Part shown: in pieces, positions 30,493 through 38,457 of the stretch
How positions within the stretch are numbered: the first letter of the stretch is position 1
Layout of the letters: every line of letters begins with the position of its first letter
Assembly: GCF_001653715.1 (NCBI RefSeq)
Contig: NZ_LWHQ01000026.1
Location: 1-64,000, forward strand
DNA length: 64,000 nucleotides
Reading direction: 5' to 3'
Source of the DNA: Methylobacterium platani
GTDB lineage: Bacteria; Pseudomonadota; Alphaproteobacteria; Rhizobiales; Beijerinckiaceae
Notes under the pieces: model-generated
What the model was told of the DNA's origin: nothing
Database searches by the model: none
Seen by the model: only the letters and a program-made list of their open reading frames with translations
Made by a program: the position numbers and the translations under genes

Positions 30493-31467
30493 TCAGGCCA
30501 CCTTCGCGCGGCGCACCAGCAGCCGGGCGATGATGAGCACGATGAAGGTGACGACGAACAGGATGCAGCCGAGCGCCATCAGCGAGCTGAGCTGGAGGCC
30601 GTCGGCCTCGTTGAACTCGTTGGCGATGCGGGACGCGATGGTCGAGCCCGGATCGAAGATCGAGGCCGAGAGCCGGTTGGCGTTGCCGATCACGAAGGTG
30701 ACCGCCATCGTCTCGCCGAGCGCGCGGCCGAGGCCCAGCATGATCGCCCCGATGATCGAGACCGAGGCCTGCGGGATCAGGACGTGGCGCACGACCTCCC
30801 AGGTGGTGCAGCCGATGCCGTAGGCGCTCTCGCGCAGCACCGTCGGGATCTGGTCGAGCATGTCGCGGGTGATCGAGGCGACGAAGGGCACGATCATGAT
30901 CGCCAGGATGATGCCGGCGGTGAGCACGCCGACGCCGGACGGCACCTGGGCGTAGAACAGGGTGCCGACGATCGGCATGCCCTCGACGAGGTTCGAGACC
31001 GGGATCTGCACGAAGCGCGCGAAGAGCGGCGCGAAGACGAACAGGCCCCACATGCCGTAGATGATGCTCGGCACGGCGGCGAGCAGCTCGATCGTCATCG
31101 CGACCGGGCGGCGGGCCCAGCCGGGGCAGAGCTGGGTCAGGTAGATCGCGATGCCGAGCGAGACCGGCACGCCGATGACGAGGGCGAGCAGCGCCGAGAC
31201 CAGGGTGCCGATGATGGCGACGAGCGCGCCGTACTGCTCGCGGCCGACGTTCCAGGCGCTCGAGACCAGGAAGCCCGGGCCGAATTCCCGGAAGGCGGGC
31301 CAGCCGCCATACGCGATCGAGCCCAGGATTCCGGCGAGCACCGCGAGGACCAGCAGCGCCGACGCGAAGGCGGCCGTGCGGAACAGGCGGTCGCCCGCGG
31401 GGCTGGGGGGGCGGCGGGCGATTTCGGGCCTCGCCGCCACAGCGACGTTCTCAGACAACGCGACCAT
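30493..31467 (-). CDS. pstC: Phosphate ABC transporter permease PstC
   Basis: PstC is the second Pst permease. The 324-aa protein has about six transmembrane helices and the EAA loop (LRESAYGIGCTTWEVVRHVLI, about 210-235). Its start is 183 bp downstream of the pstS stop, with a stem-loop between, an arrangement that commonly allows more PstS than permease to be made. Confidence 0.96.
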   Translation of the reverse strand: MVALSENVAVAARPEIARRPPSPAGDRLFRTAAFASALLVLAVLAGILGSIAYGGWPAFREFGPGFLVSSAWNVGREQYGALVAIIGTLVSALLALVIGVPVSLGIAIYLTQLCPGWARRPVAMTIELLAAVPSIIYGMWGLFVFAPLFARFVQIPVSNLVEGMPIVGTLFYAQVPSGVGVLTAGIILAIMIVPFVASITRDMLDQIPTVLRESAYGIGCTTWEVVRHVLIPQASVSIIGAIMLGLGRALGETMAVTFVIGNANRLSASIFDPGSTIASRIANEFNEADGLQLSSLMALGCILFVVTFIVLIIARLLVRRAKVA

Positions 31468-31607
31468 CCGGGTTTCCCTTGAGGTGAGCGGCCTTTAGCG
31501 CGCTCGGCGGATCGACGCGAGTCGGACGCGATCCGGCGGCCCTCGGGCGGCGGGATCGCGGCTTCGCTCGAGCGCCGCGCGGGCCCGGATCCGGGCCGGC
31601 GGAGGAA

Positions 31608-31632
31608 GGAGGGCGGGACGATCCCGCCCTCC
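31608..31632 (-). terminator. Stem-loop between pstS and pstC (possible attenuator)
   Basis: An 11-bp perfect GC-rich stem (31608-31618 with 31622-31632, loop of three) lies 19 nt past the pstS stop. There is no U tract. It could stabilise the pstS transcript or partly terminate transcription before pstCAB. Confidence 0.5.
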
Positions 31633-31650
31633 CGGGTGTCGGGCTGCGGC

Positions 31651-32691
31651 TCAGTTGGCGAGGACGGGCTTGCCGTCCTTGCCGACGATCGCCTTCCACT
31701 CGTCCTCGACCTGGCCGACGACCTTCTCGGGCAGCGGCACGTAGTCGAGGGCGGTCGCCATCTGGCCGCCGTTCTTGTAGGTCCAGCGGAAGAACTTCAG
31801 CACCTCGGCGGTGCGGGCCGCGTCGGCCGGCTGCTTGTAGACCAGGATGAAGGTCGCGGCGGTGATCGGCCAGGCCTTCGGCCCGGGCTGGTTGGTCAGC
31901 GAGATGCCGAAGCCCGGGGCGGCTTTCCAGTCGGCGCCGGCGGCGGCGGCCTGGAACGACTCGTCGCCCGGCATCGGGTACTGGCCGTCCTTGTTCTGGA
32001 TCAGGGCCACCGGCAGGTTGTTCTGCTTGGCGTAGGCGTACTCGACGTAGCCGATGGCGTTCGGGACCTGCTTGACGACCGCCGTGACGCCCTCGTTGCC
32101 CTTGCCGCCCTGGCCGGCCGGCCAGCTGACCGTGGTCGAGGCGCCGAGCTCGGACTTCCAGGCCGGCGACACGTCCGACAGGTAGGTGGTGAAGATGTTG
32201 GTGGTGCCCGAGGCGTCCGACCGGTAGACCGGGGTGATCGGCGCGTCGGGCAGCTTCACGCCCTCGTTGAGCTTGGCGACCTTCGGGTCGGACCACTTCT
32301 TGATCTTGCCCTGGTAGATCTCGGCCAGGACCTCGCCGGTCAGCTTGACCTCGCCGGGCTTGACGCCCGCGATGTTCACCACCGGCACGACGCCGCCCAT
32401 CACGGTCGGGAACTGGACGAGGCCGTCCTTGGTCAGGGTGTCGCCCTTCAGCGGCGCGTCGGTGGCGCCGAAATCGACGGTCTTGGCGACGATCTGCTTG
32501 ATGCCGCCGCCCGAGCCGATCGACTGGTAGTTGAGGCCGTTGCCGGTCTCCTTGCGGTAGGCCTCGGCCCACTTCGAGTAGACCGGGAACGGGAAGGTGG
32601 CGCCGGCGCCGGTGATGTCGAGGGCGAGCGCCGAGGTGGCGATCTGGGCGGTCGCGAGCCCGATGGCGAGCGCGTAGGAGAAGGGCTTCAC
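31651..32691 (-). CDS. pstS: Phosphate ABC transporter substrate-binding protein PstS
   Basis: PstS is the periplasmic phosphate receptor. The 346-aa product starts with a signal peptide (KPFSYALAIGLATAQIATSALA) and then the PstS core with phosphate-contact segments GAGATFPFPVYSKW, SGGGIKQI, DFGATDAPL and YRSDASGTTNIF. A GTG at 32691 is chosen because GGAG lies 6 nt upstream; an ATG four codons earlier overlaps that GGAG. It is the first gene of the operon and has a Pho box about 183 bp upstream. Confidence 0.96.
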   Translation of the reverse strand: MKPFSYALAIGLATAQIATSALALDITGAGATFPFPVYSKWAEAYRKETGNGLNYQSIGSGGGIKQIVAKTVDFGATDAPLKGDTLTKDGLVQFPTVMGGVVPVVNIAGVKPGEVKLTGEVLAEIYQGKIKKWSDPKVAKLNEGVKLPDAPITPVYRSDASGTTNIFTTYLSDVSPAWKSELGASTTVSWPAGQGGKGNEGVTAVVKQVPNAIGYVEYAYAKQNNLPVALIQNKDGQYPMPGDESFQAAAAGADWKAAPGFGISLTNQPGPKAWPITAATFILVYKQPADAARTAEVLKFFRWTYKNGGQMATALDYVPLPEKVVGQVEDEWKAIVGKDGKPVLAN

Positions 32692-32873
32692 TGGTATCTC
32701 CATATTCGAATCGGTCCGGCACGACGGGGCGGGCGAACCTGCTTGCCCGCATCATGCGCGTCGACGGCCGGTGGGACCCGACAGGTCTCCCCGTGCCGCC
32801 TCGGACTGTGTCCCGATCGTTGCCGGGACCTCCGCCGCGGCGCGAGGGATACGCCCGGCGCGACGCCGGCCCT

Positions 32874-32902
32874 ATGACGATCCCATGACACTTGGATGAC
32901 AT
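32874..32902 (-). promoter_or_regulatory. Pho box (PhoB binding site) upstream of pstS
   Basis: Three direct repeats on the minus strand, TGTCAT, TGTCAT and CGTCAT, start exactly 11 bp apart (plus-strand positions 32896, 32885, 32874). This matches the PHO-box rule of CTGTCAT half-sites every 11 bp. The site faces pstS and sits at the start of the divergent intergenic region. Confidence 0.85.
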
Positions 32903-32991
32903 GGACCGCCCGGATGCGACCGTTCGCCCGCCTCGCGCGTTGGGGCGACGAGAGATCGCCGGGATCGGACCCGGATTTTTTACCCAGGTTC

Positions 32992-33306
32992 ATGGTCACA
33001 GGACTCAGCCCCGTGCACAACCTCGACACGACGACCGACGGGCGGCCGGACGCGGCCGAGCCTCCGGACGAGGCCCGCCACGACGACGATCCCGGCCGCC
33101 GGGAGCTGATGGCGCTCCACGCCGAGCGGACGGCGATCGAGCAGCGCCTCGCCCGCGCCGAGCAGGAGCGGCTCTACCTCGCCGACCCGGCGGCGGCCGC
33201 CGCCGCCCAGGCGGCGGAGGAGACGCTGCTCGCCGACCTCGACCGCGTCATGACCCGGATCCGCGCCGCAGAGTACCGCAGCCAGCCCGGCGCCAGGACC
33301 TGGTAG
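32992..33306 (+). CDS. Small hypothetical protein, predicted coiled coil
   Basis: This 104-aa product is not recognised. The first 35 residues are Asp/Glu/Pro-rich, and residues 38-95 form a heptad-like, charged helix (RRELMALHAERTAIEQRLAR...) broken by an Ala run. Third codon positions are strongly GC-rich, supporting coding, but the start is uncertain: ATG 32992 has little SD, and the frame stays open upstream to 32896. It lies between the Pho box and the ecfG promoter, divergent from pstS. Confidence 0.55.
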   Translation: MVTGLSPVHNLDTTTDGRPDAAEPPDEARHDDDPGRRELMALHAERTAIEQRLARAEQERLYLADPAAAAAAQAAEETLLADLDRVMTRIRAAEYRSQPGARTW

Positions 33307-33648
33307 GAACCGAATCGATAGCGACCCAATTGGTCGCGCCCGGCCTGCGCGTCGGAACCTCGGCAGTACGAAGCCGTTGCCCCCGCGAGCCGGGCCGGTG
33401 GCCCGGACGCGGCCGCGTTCGTGCGGCCGGCGAAGCGGGAGCGGCGGCGATGCGGCGCGAGCGGGGACGAAGTCCGGAGACATCGTGGAACCGGGGGCGG
33501 ATCTGCTGACCCGCCCGCGGCGATGCGCGCGTCGACAGGCGCGCCGCGCGCCCCAGTTTCCCGCTCGAGGAAGCTCCGGCGGAGTACCACGAGGGCAGCG
33601 CCGCACGGCCGCCGCCCCGCCCTCCCCGCTTCACAACGTGAGAGTCGC
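33307..33648 (+). other. 5' region of nepR-ecfG
   Basis: No gene is seen. The EcfG-type promoter at 33354-33378 would give a leader of about 265 nt. Other GGAAC words at 33306 and 33487 have no properly spaced CGTT partner. Confidence 0.5.
33354..33378 (+). promoter_or_regulatory. EcfG-type general stress promoter
   Basis: GGAAC (33354-33358) is followed after exactly 16 bp by CGTT (33375-33378). This matches the GGAAC-N16/17-CGTT consensus of sigma-EcfG promoters in alphaproteobacteria. It lies upstream of the ecfG-containing gene itself and points to positive autoregulation. Confidence 0.75.
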
Positions 33649-34371
33649 ATGGCGTCCACCGACAATCCCCTCCTCAGCTCCGAAGCCAAGCCCGGCCTGC
33701 CGCCGACCGTCCAGGTCCATCTCGGCCGCCAGCTGCGCGCGGCCTACGCGCCCCTCGAGACCGCCGCGACGCCGGAGATCTTCCTCGCGCTGATCGAGCG
33801 GCTCGAGGCGGCGCTCGCCGCGCAGGGGCGCGCGGTGGAGCCGGAATTCCGCGAGGGGATGCTGGCCGCCCTGTCGTCGCTGCGCGCCTTCGCGCTGTCG
33901 CTCACCAACAACGCCGCCCGGGCCGACGACCTCGTGCAGGACACGATCCTGCGGGCGTGGCAGAACCAGCATCGCTTCCAGCCCGGCACCAACCTGAACG
34001 CCTGGCTGTTCACCATCCTGCGCAACGCCTTCTACTCCGAGCAGCGCAAGCGGATGCGCGAGGTCCAGGACGAGGACGGCTCCTACGCCGCGCGCCTGTT
34101 CACCGCCCCCGACCAGGGCCACCGCCTCGACGTGCAGGACCTGCGCGCGGGTCTCGCCAAGCTGCCGCCGGACCAGCGCGAGGCGCTGATCCTGGTCGGG
34201 GCCGAGGGCCTGTCCTACGAGGAGGTGGCGGGCATCTGCGGCGTGGCGATCGGCACGATCAAGAGCCGCGTCAACCGCGCCCGCAACCGCCTGGCCGAGC
34301 TCCTCGGCTACGGCGACGACGACCTGACCGGCGACCGCATGATGCAGTCGGCCATGGGCGAGGGCGTCTGA
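33649..34371 (+). CDS. ecfG: NepR-like anti-sigma domain fused to sigma factor EcfG
   Basis: The 240-aa product joins two usually separate proteins of the general stress response. Residues 24-53 (HLGRQLRAAY, then PEIFLALIERLEAAL) resemble the two helices of NepR, the anti-sigma factor. Residues 68-225 are an EcfG ECF sigma factor: region 2 (NAARADDLVQDTILRAWQ, FQPGTNLNAWLFTILRN) and region 4 (LPPDQREALILVGAEGLSYEEVAGI, GTIKSRVNRARNRL). Free NepR is about 60 aa and EcfG about 180 aa, so the length equals the sum. One frame is continuous from the ATG at 33649 with no stop between. In the usual system phosphorylated PhyR binds NepR to free EcfG; no phyR is in the window. An EcfG-type promoter precedes it. 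Confidence 0.85.
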   Translation: MASTDNPLLSSEAKPGLPPTVQVHLGRQLRAAYAPLETAATPEIFLALIERLEAALAAQGRAVEPEFREGMLAALSSLRAFALSLTNNAARADDLVQDTILRAWQNQHRFQPGTNLNAWLFTILRNAFYSEQRKRMREVQDEDGSYAARLFTAPDQGHRLDVQDLRAGLAKLPPDQREALILVGAEGLSYEEVAGICGVAIGTIKSRVNRARNRLAELLGYGDDDLTGDRMMQSAMGEGV

Positions 34372-34525
34372 GGCCTGCGGGGTCCGCCCGAAGCCTCCGG
34401 GGACGAGGGCGTCCGCGAGGCCGCGGGCGCCCGTCCCGCCGTCCCAGCCCTTCGCGCCCTGGCCTCGGCACGTCGTGCCGAGGCGTCCGGCGCGGGGGGA
34501 AGACAGAGGCCTTGCAGGCTTGCCC

Positions 34526-34557
34526 AGCGCCCTCGAACGGAACCGTTCGAGGGCGCT
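34526..34557. terminator. Long inverted repeat between ecfG and csbD
   Basis: A perfect 15-bp inverted repeat (34526-34540 and 34543-34557) with a 2-nt centre lies between convergent ecfG and csbD, 6 nt from the csbD stop. It lacks a T run; it may end both transcripts. Confidence 0.55.
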
Positions 34558-34563
34558 GCGGTC

Positions 34564-34905
34564 TCAGTGGCGGCCGTGGATGAGCCAGCCGAACACGTAG
34601 CCGACCGCACCCGCCACCAGCAGCGCGGCGAGGTGCTGGTCGCCGACCTGGCGGGCGACCGCGCGGTTGCCGCGCTCGTAGTAGTCGCGTCCGGTCTCGC
34701 GGGCTTGGTCGACATAGTCCGGGGCGGCGTCGGCGAGGTCGCGCATGGTATCCTTGGCCTGGCCGTAGACGGTGCCGGCCGCCCCCGCCGCCTGGTCGGC
34801 GAGCCCCTGCGCCTGCGTGCCGGCGTCGCCCGTCCACTCGCCGAGCCGCTGCTGCACCTTGCCGCCGAGCTCCTTGCCGGCGCCGATGATCCGATCGGAA
34901 TCCAT
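34564..34905 (-). CDS. CsbD family stress protein with C-terminal membrane anchor
   Basis: This 113-aa protein has an N-terminal CsbD domain (GKELGGKVQQRLGEWTGD, about 9-60), a repeat-rich helical middle (DQAAGAAGTVYGQAKDTMRD), and a hydrophobic C-terminal helix (AALLVAGAVGYVFGWLI) that could anchor it in a membrane. CsbD proteins are general-stress proteins of unknown biochemical role. It converges on ecfG; I found no EcfG-type promoter upstream of it. Confidence 0.85.
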   Translation of the reverse strand: MDSDRIIGAGKELGGKVQQRLGEWTGDAGTQAQGLADQAAGAAGTVYGQAKDTMRDLADAAPDYVDQARETGRDYYERGNRAVARQVGDQHLAALLVAGAVGYVFGWLIHGRH

Positions 34906-35133
34906 CGCGAATCTCCTTGCTGGCGGACGGTCCGCCTGCGGCCGCCGCTTCCCCCGTCAACGCGCCAGAAGGCCTAACGGCCCCGTCGCGACGAGCGCCG
35001 GCCGGGCGCGGGGCCGCGGACGGACGCCGCCCGCCGGCCGCCTGGTCATGAATCTGTTATCTCAGCGCTTCTCCGCAGTTGCGCGCCCCGGGGGCAACCC
35101 GTTAATTGGCCTTAACCTTCGGTGAGGCACCCC

Positions 35134-36150
35134 GTGAACTTCCCCCCGACCGCGATTTCGTCCGGCCGCGCCCGGACGCGCGCCCTCGTCCGCACGCTGG
35201 CGCTCGGCGTGCTGCTCGGCCTCGGGGGTGTCGGCGCCGGCACCACGCTGGTGCAGGCCGCGGACGATGCCGGGGTGCTCGACTTCCTGCTCGGCGACGT
35301 GCCGCGCAGCCTCGGCCTGCCGGCGCGGGCGCCGCGGCCGGAGGCGGCCCTGCTGCGTGAGCGCCGGGTGCGCTGGACGGGCCGGCCGGCCCGTGCCGAG
35401 GCCGAGCGGCCGCGCTGGCGCGATCCGGCCCCGCATCCGCGGGCGGCCGCGGCGAGGCCCGCGTTCCACCGCCCGGCCCGGGAGGCGGCCCGGGAGCCCG
35501 CCGCCGTCGCCGGCAGCCAAGACCGCCTCGCCGGCAGCCACGACCGGACGGTCTGCGTGCGGACCTGCGACGGCTACATGTTCCCCCTGGCGAATCTCGA
35601 GGGGCGGAGCGTCCCGCGCTCGCACGGGCAGGCCTGCGCGGCGGCCTGCCCGGGCGCCGAGACCGCCCTCTACACCGTGCGGGCGGGTCAGGAGCTCGAC
35701 CAGGCGATCAGCCCGGAGGGCCGGCCCTACCGCAGCCTCGCGGCCGCCTTCTCCTACCGGACGAAGGCCGCGGCGGGCTGCTCGTGCGACCCGGGCAAGG
35801 GGGGCTACGCCGCGCTCCTGCGGACCGACGCGACGCTGCAGCCCGGCGACGCGGTGGCGGACGGGACCGGCGGACGGGTCTTCGCCGGCCGCGACCGGGC
35901 CGGGGAGGCCCGCTACGTCGAGGTCCGCCGCGCCGCGATGCTGTCCTCGGGCGCCCGGCGCGATCTCGACCGCACCCTCGACCTGACCCGCCTGGAGCGC
36001 GCCCGGGCCGAGTTCCGCCGCGCGCTCGTCGCCCAGAGCCGCGAGGCTGGCCGCCTGCGCTACGCCTCGCGGGCCGGGGGCTTCGCCGAGGTCGTCAGCG
36101 ATGCCGGCTTCCTGCCGGTCCGGGTCGTGGCGCCCTCCCCGTTCCGCTGA
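35134..36150 (+). CDS. Secreted DUF2865 protein
   Basis: This 338-aa protein has a signal peptide after a basic start (RARTRALVRTLALGVLLGLGGVGAGTTLVQA, split by Gly) and a Pro/Arg-rich linker (about 55-130). The DUF2865 core (about 135-300) has a conserved cysteine pattern (CVRTCDGYMFPL, CAAACPGAETALY, CSC). Function is unknown; the family is restricted to alphaproteobacteria and is predicted periplasmic. GTG at 35134 with GTGAGG 6-7 nt upstream is preferred over a GTG at 35122. Confidence 0.8.
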   Translation: MNFPPTAISSGRARTRALVRTLALGVLLGLGGVGAGTTLVQAADDAGVLDFLLGDVPRSLGLPARAPRPEAALLRERRVRWTGRPARAEAERPRWRDPAPHPRAAAARPAFHRPAREAAREPAAVAGSQDRLAGSHDRTVCVRTCDGYMFPLANLEGRSVPRSHGQACAAACPGAETALYTVRAGQELDQAISPEGRPYRSLAAAFSYRTKAAAGCSCDPGKGGYAALLRTDATLQPGDAVADGTGGRVFAGRDRAGEARYVEVRRAAMLSSGARRDLDRTLDLTRLERARAEFRRALVAQSREAGRLRYASRAGGFAEVVSDAGFLPVRVVAPSPFR

Positions 36151-36291
36151 TCCGCCCGCCTCGGACGGGCCTGTTGCGGGCCGGAGACAGGGGCGGTGTT
36201 CCACGGCCCTGCGCGCTCGCGGCGCTTGCGATTCACAGGCCGGCGTGACGAAACTGAGCATGTTCCCGGCCCCCGCCCGGCTCCCCCTCAC

Positions 36292-36420
36292 ATGCTGTCG
36301 CCCGCCATGTCGCCCGCGCTCGAGAATCGTCTGCTGCCCTACCGCGAGGTCGTCGCGGTCTTCGTGAGTTCCGGCCTGTTCTTCGCAGGCCTGCTGGCAT
36401 GGGCCTGGATGGCGAGCTGA
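36292..36420 (+). CDS. Small single-pass membrane protein
   Basis: A 42-aa frame (37 aa if the ATG at 36307 is used) ends in a clear hydrophobic helix (VVAVFVSSGLFFAGLLAWAWM). No strong SD is seen and no family is recognised. It sits alone between the DUF2865 and MBL-fold genes on the same strand. It could be a genuine small membrane protein or a chance frame. Confidence 0.45.
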   Translation: MLSPAMSPALENRLLPYREVVAVFVSSGLFFAGLLAWAWMAS

Positions 36421-36496
36421 AGCCGGGCCCTCGACAGGGCGCAGGCCGGCCGCTAACCCGGAGGGATCCCGCAAAGCCCGTCCGGAGGCCTGTCCG

Positions 36497-37414
36497 TTGA
36501 GCGAACCTGAGGCGGCGCCCGTCTTCCTGCGCGAGGCCCCGGCGAGCGGCCGGATCGAGGCGGTGTCGCCGCTGGTCCGGCGGCTGGTCTGCCCGAATGG
36601 CGGGCCCTTCACCCAGAGCGGCACCTGCACCTACCTGGTCGGGCGCGGCCGCGTCGCGGTGATCGATCCGGGGCCCGACCATCCGGAGCACCGCGCGGCG
36701 CTCCTCGCCGCCCTCGACGGCGAGAGCGTCGAGGCGATCCTCGTCACCCACACCCATCGCGACCACTCGCCGGGCGCCCGGCCGCTCGCCGCCGCCACGG
36801 GAGCGCCGATCGTCGGCTGCGGCCCGCACCGGCCGGCCCGCGCCCTGCGCGGGGCCGAGCAGAACCGGCTCGACGTGGCGGGCGACGCCGAGCACCGGCC
36901 GGACCGGGAGCTGAGCGAGGGCGAGGGCGTGACGGGGCCGGGCTGGACCCTGACCGCGCTCGCCACCCCGGGCCACACCATGAACCACCTCGCCTTCGCG
37001 TGTCCGGAGGAGAACGCCCTGTTCTCGGGCGACCACGTCATGGCCTGGTCGACCAGCATCGTGGCGCCGCCGGACGGCGCGATGGGGGCCTACATGGCCT
37101 CCCTCGACAAGCTGCGCGGCCGGACCGAGGCCGTGTACTGGCCCGGCCATGGCGGCCCGGTGCGCGATCCCCAACGCTTCGTGCGCGGGCTGCTCAGCCA
37201 CCGCCGCGCCCGCGAGACCGGCATCCTGGAGCGGCTGGCCGGGGGCGAGCGCACGATCCCGGGCCTCGTCGCGGCGCTCTATTCCGGCCTCGACCCGATG
37301 CTGCGCCCGGCCGCGGCGCTCTCGGTCTTCGCCCACCTGGAGGACCTCGTCGAGCGCGGGCGGGTCGTCGCGGACGGTGCGCCGGCGCTCGATTCCGAGT
37401 ACCGGGCGGCCTGA
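36497..37414 (+). CDS. MBL-fold metallo-hydrolase (LACTB2-like)
   Basis: This 305-aa protein has the metallo-beta-lactamase fold with the metal motif THTHRDHSPG (about 87-96), a later His in PGHTMNH, Asp in SGDHVMAW and a distal His in WPGHGGPV. The C-terminal 80 residues form a winged-helix-like domain as in LACTB2/RNase-type hydrolases. Substrate is not predictable. A TTG start at 36497 is used because GGAGG lies 8 nt upstream. It converges on the DUF1499 gene. Confidence 0.85.
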   Translation: MSEPEAAPVFLREAPASGRIEAVSPLVRRLVCPNGGPFTQSGTCTYLVGRGRVAVIDPGPDHPEHRAALLAALDGESVEAILVTHTHRDHSPGARPLAAATGAPIVGCGPHRPARALRGAEQNRLDVAGDAEHRPDRELSEGEGVTGPGWTLTALATPGHTMNHLAFACPEENALFSGDHVMAWSTSIVAPPDGAMGAYMASLDKLRGRTEAVYWPGHGGPVRDPQRFVRGLLSHRRARETGILERLAGGERTIPGLVAALYSGLDPMLRPAAALSVFAHLEDLVERGRVVADGAPALDSEYRAA

Positions 37415-37417
37415 CCG

Positions 37418-38197
37418 CTACTTCACCGCCAGGGCCAGGTTGCCGATCTCGTCGAGATAGGCCCGGATGTGGTCGGCATTCTGGCCGAAGTCGCGGTCGC
37501 CGAAGCGGGTGGCGGAGCGCACGTCGATGCGGGTGCCGTCGGCCCGCGGGTGCAGCCGCACCGTGACGTCGTAGGGCAGGCCGAGCAGGCGCGAGCGGAC
37601 CACCGCCTCGATGCGGCCGTTGCCGACCCGGCCGCCGGGCTTGTAGGATTCCACCACCTGCCACTTGCGGTTCTGCGCCGCCTTCATGGCGAGCGCGAAG
37701 GCCTCGTCGGGGCCGAGATCGAGGGTGAGCGGCGCGATCTGCGGGTAGGCCTCGCGCTGCAGCGCCCGGGCGGCCGGGCCCGAATCGCGCGGCATCCGCC
37801 ACCCCCGGGCCTCCCAGGCGGCGCGGGAGCGCGAGAAGGCCGGCGGGTTCTCGATGTCGGTCGCGACGTCGGTGAGCGGCGGCAGCATCACGCCGCGCAC
37901 GGCCATGTACGCCGGGTAGGCCAGGACCAGGGCGGCGAGGACGAGGCCGCCGACCGCGACGCCGAGGCCGCGCGCGCCCTCGCGCCAGATCCGCACGAAG
38001 GCCGCCAGGGCGAGCAGCACCGCGAGCGCCGCGAGCCCGACCCCGGAGCCGAGGACAGCGAGCGCCGCATCGGTCTCGGCCCGCGGGTCGCGCACGAGCA
38101 GCAGCGCGAGCGCGACCACCGCGAGGGAGAACCAGGCGAGGCGCAGGGCCCAGGGCGCGGCCCGGGTGACGGGCTCCTCGACGATCAGGCGGCGCAT
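37418..38197 (-). CDS. DUF1499 family membrane protein
   Basis: The 259-aa protein has three hydrophobic segments in the first 110 residues (about 17-35, 45-68 and 78-100), followed by a soluble DUF1499 domain (about 120-255; ENPPAFSRSRAAWE, RIEAVVRSRLLGLPYDVTVRL, DRDFGQNADHIRAYL). Function is unknown. It is divergent from hisC across 260 bp. Confidence 0.85.
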   Translation of the reverse strand: MRRLIVEEPVTRAAPWALRLAWFSLAVVALALLLVRDPRAETDAALAVLGSGVGLAALAVLLALAAFVRIWREGARGLGVAVGGLVLAALVLAYPAYMAVRGVMLPPLTDVATDIENPPAFSRSRAAWEARGWRMPRDSGPAARALQREAYPQIAPLTLDLGPDEAFALAMKAAQNRKWQVVESYKPGGRVGNGRIEAVVRSRLLGLPYDVTVRLHPRADGTRIDVRSATRFGDRDFGQNADHIRAYLDEIGNLALAVK

Positions 38198-38457
38198 GGG
38201 ACGGCGCGGGAGGCGGAGATCCGGGGCTGGCGGCGCATGAATCCGTCGGGTCGCGGCCGCGCCGGAACGGGCGGCCTCAGGTCCCCCGATGTATCGCCCC
38301 GCGCCCGCCGGCGCTACCGGGCGCCCGCCACGGTGAACCGGCGAATCTCGGGGTCGCGGAATGCAGGGCTCCCGCGCGATCGACGCCGTTTCCCAAAGCT
38401 CGCGACTTGCTCTAGACGGCGTGACGTTGTCTCCGCCGCCGACCTCAAGGTTCGCCC

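Noticed and set aside
33306..33330. Additional GGAAC words near 33306 and 33487 as EcfG promoters
   Set aside because: No CGTT lies 16-17 bp downstream of either; only the 33354 copy has proper spacing.
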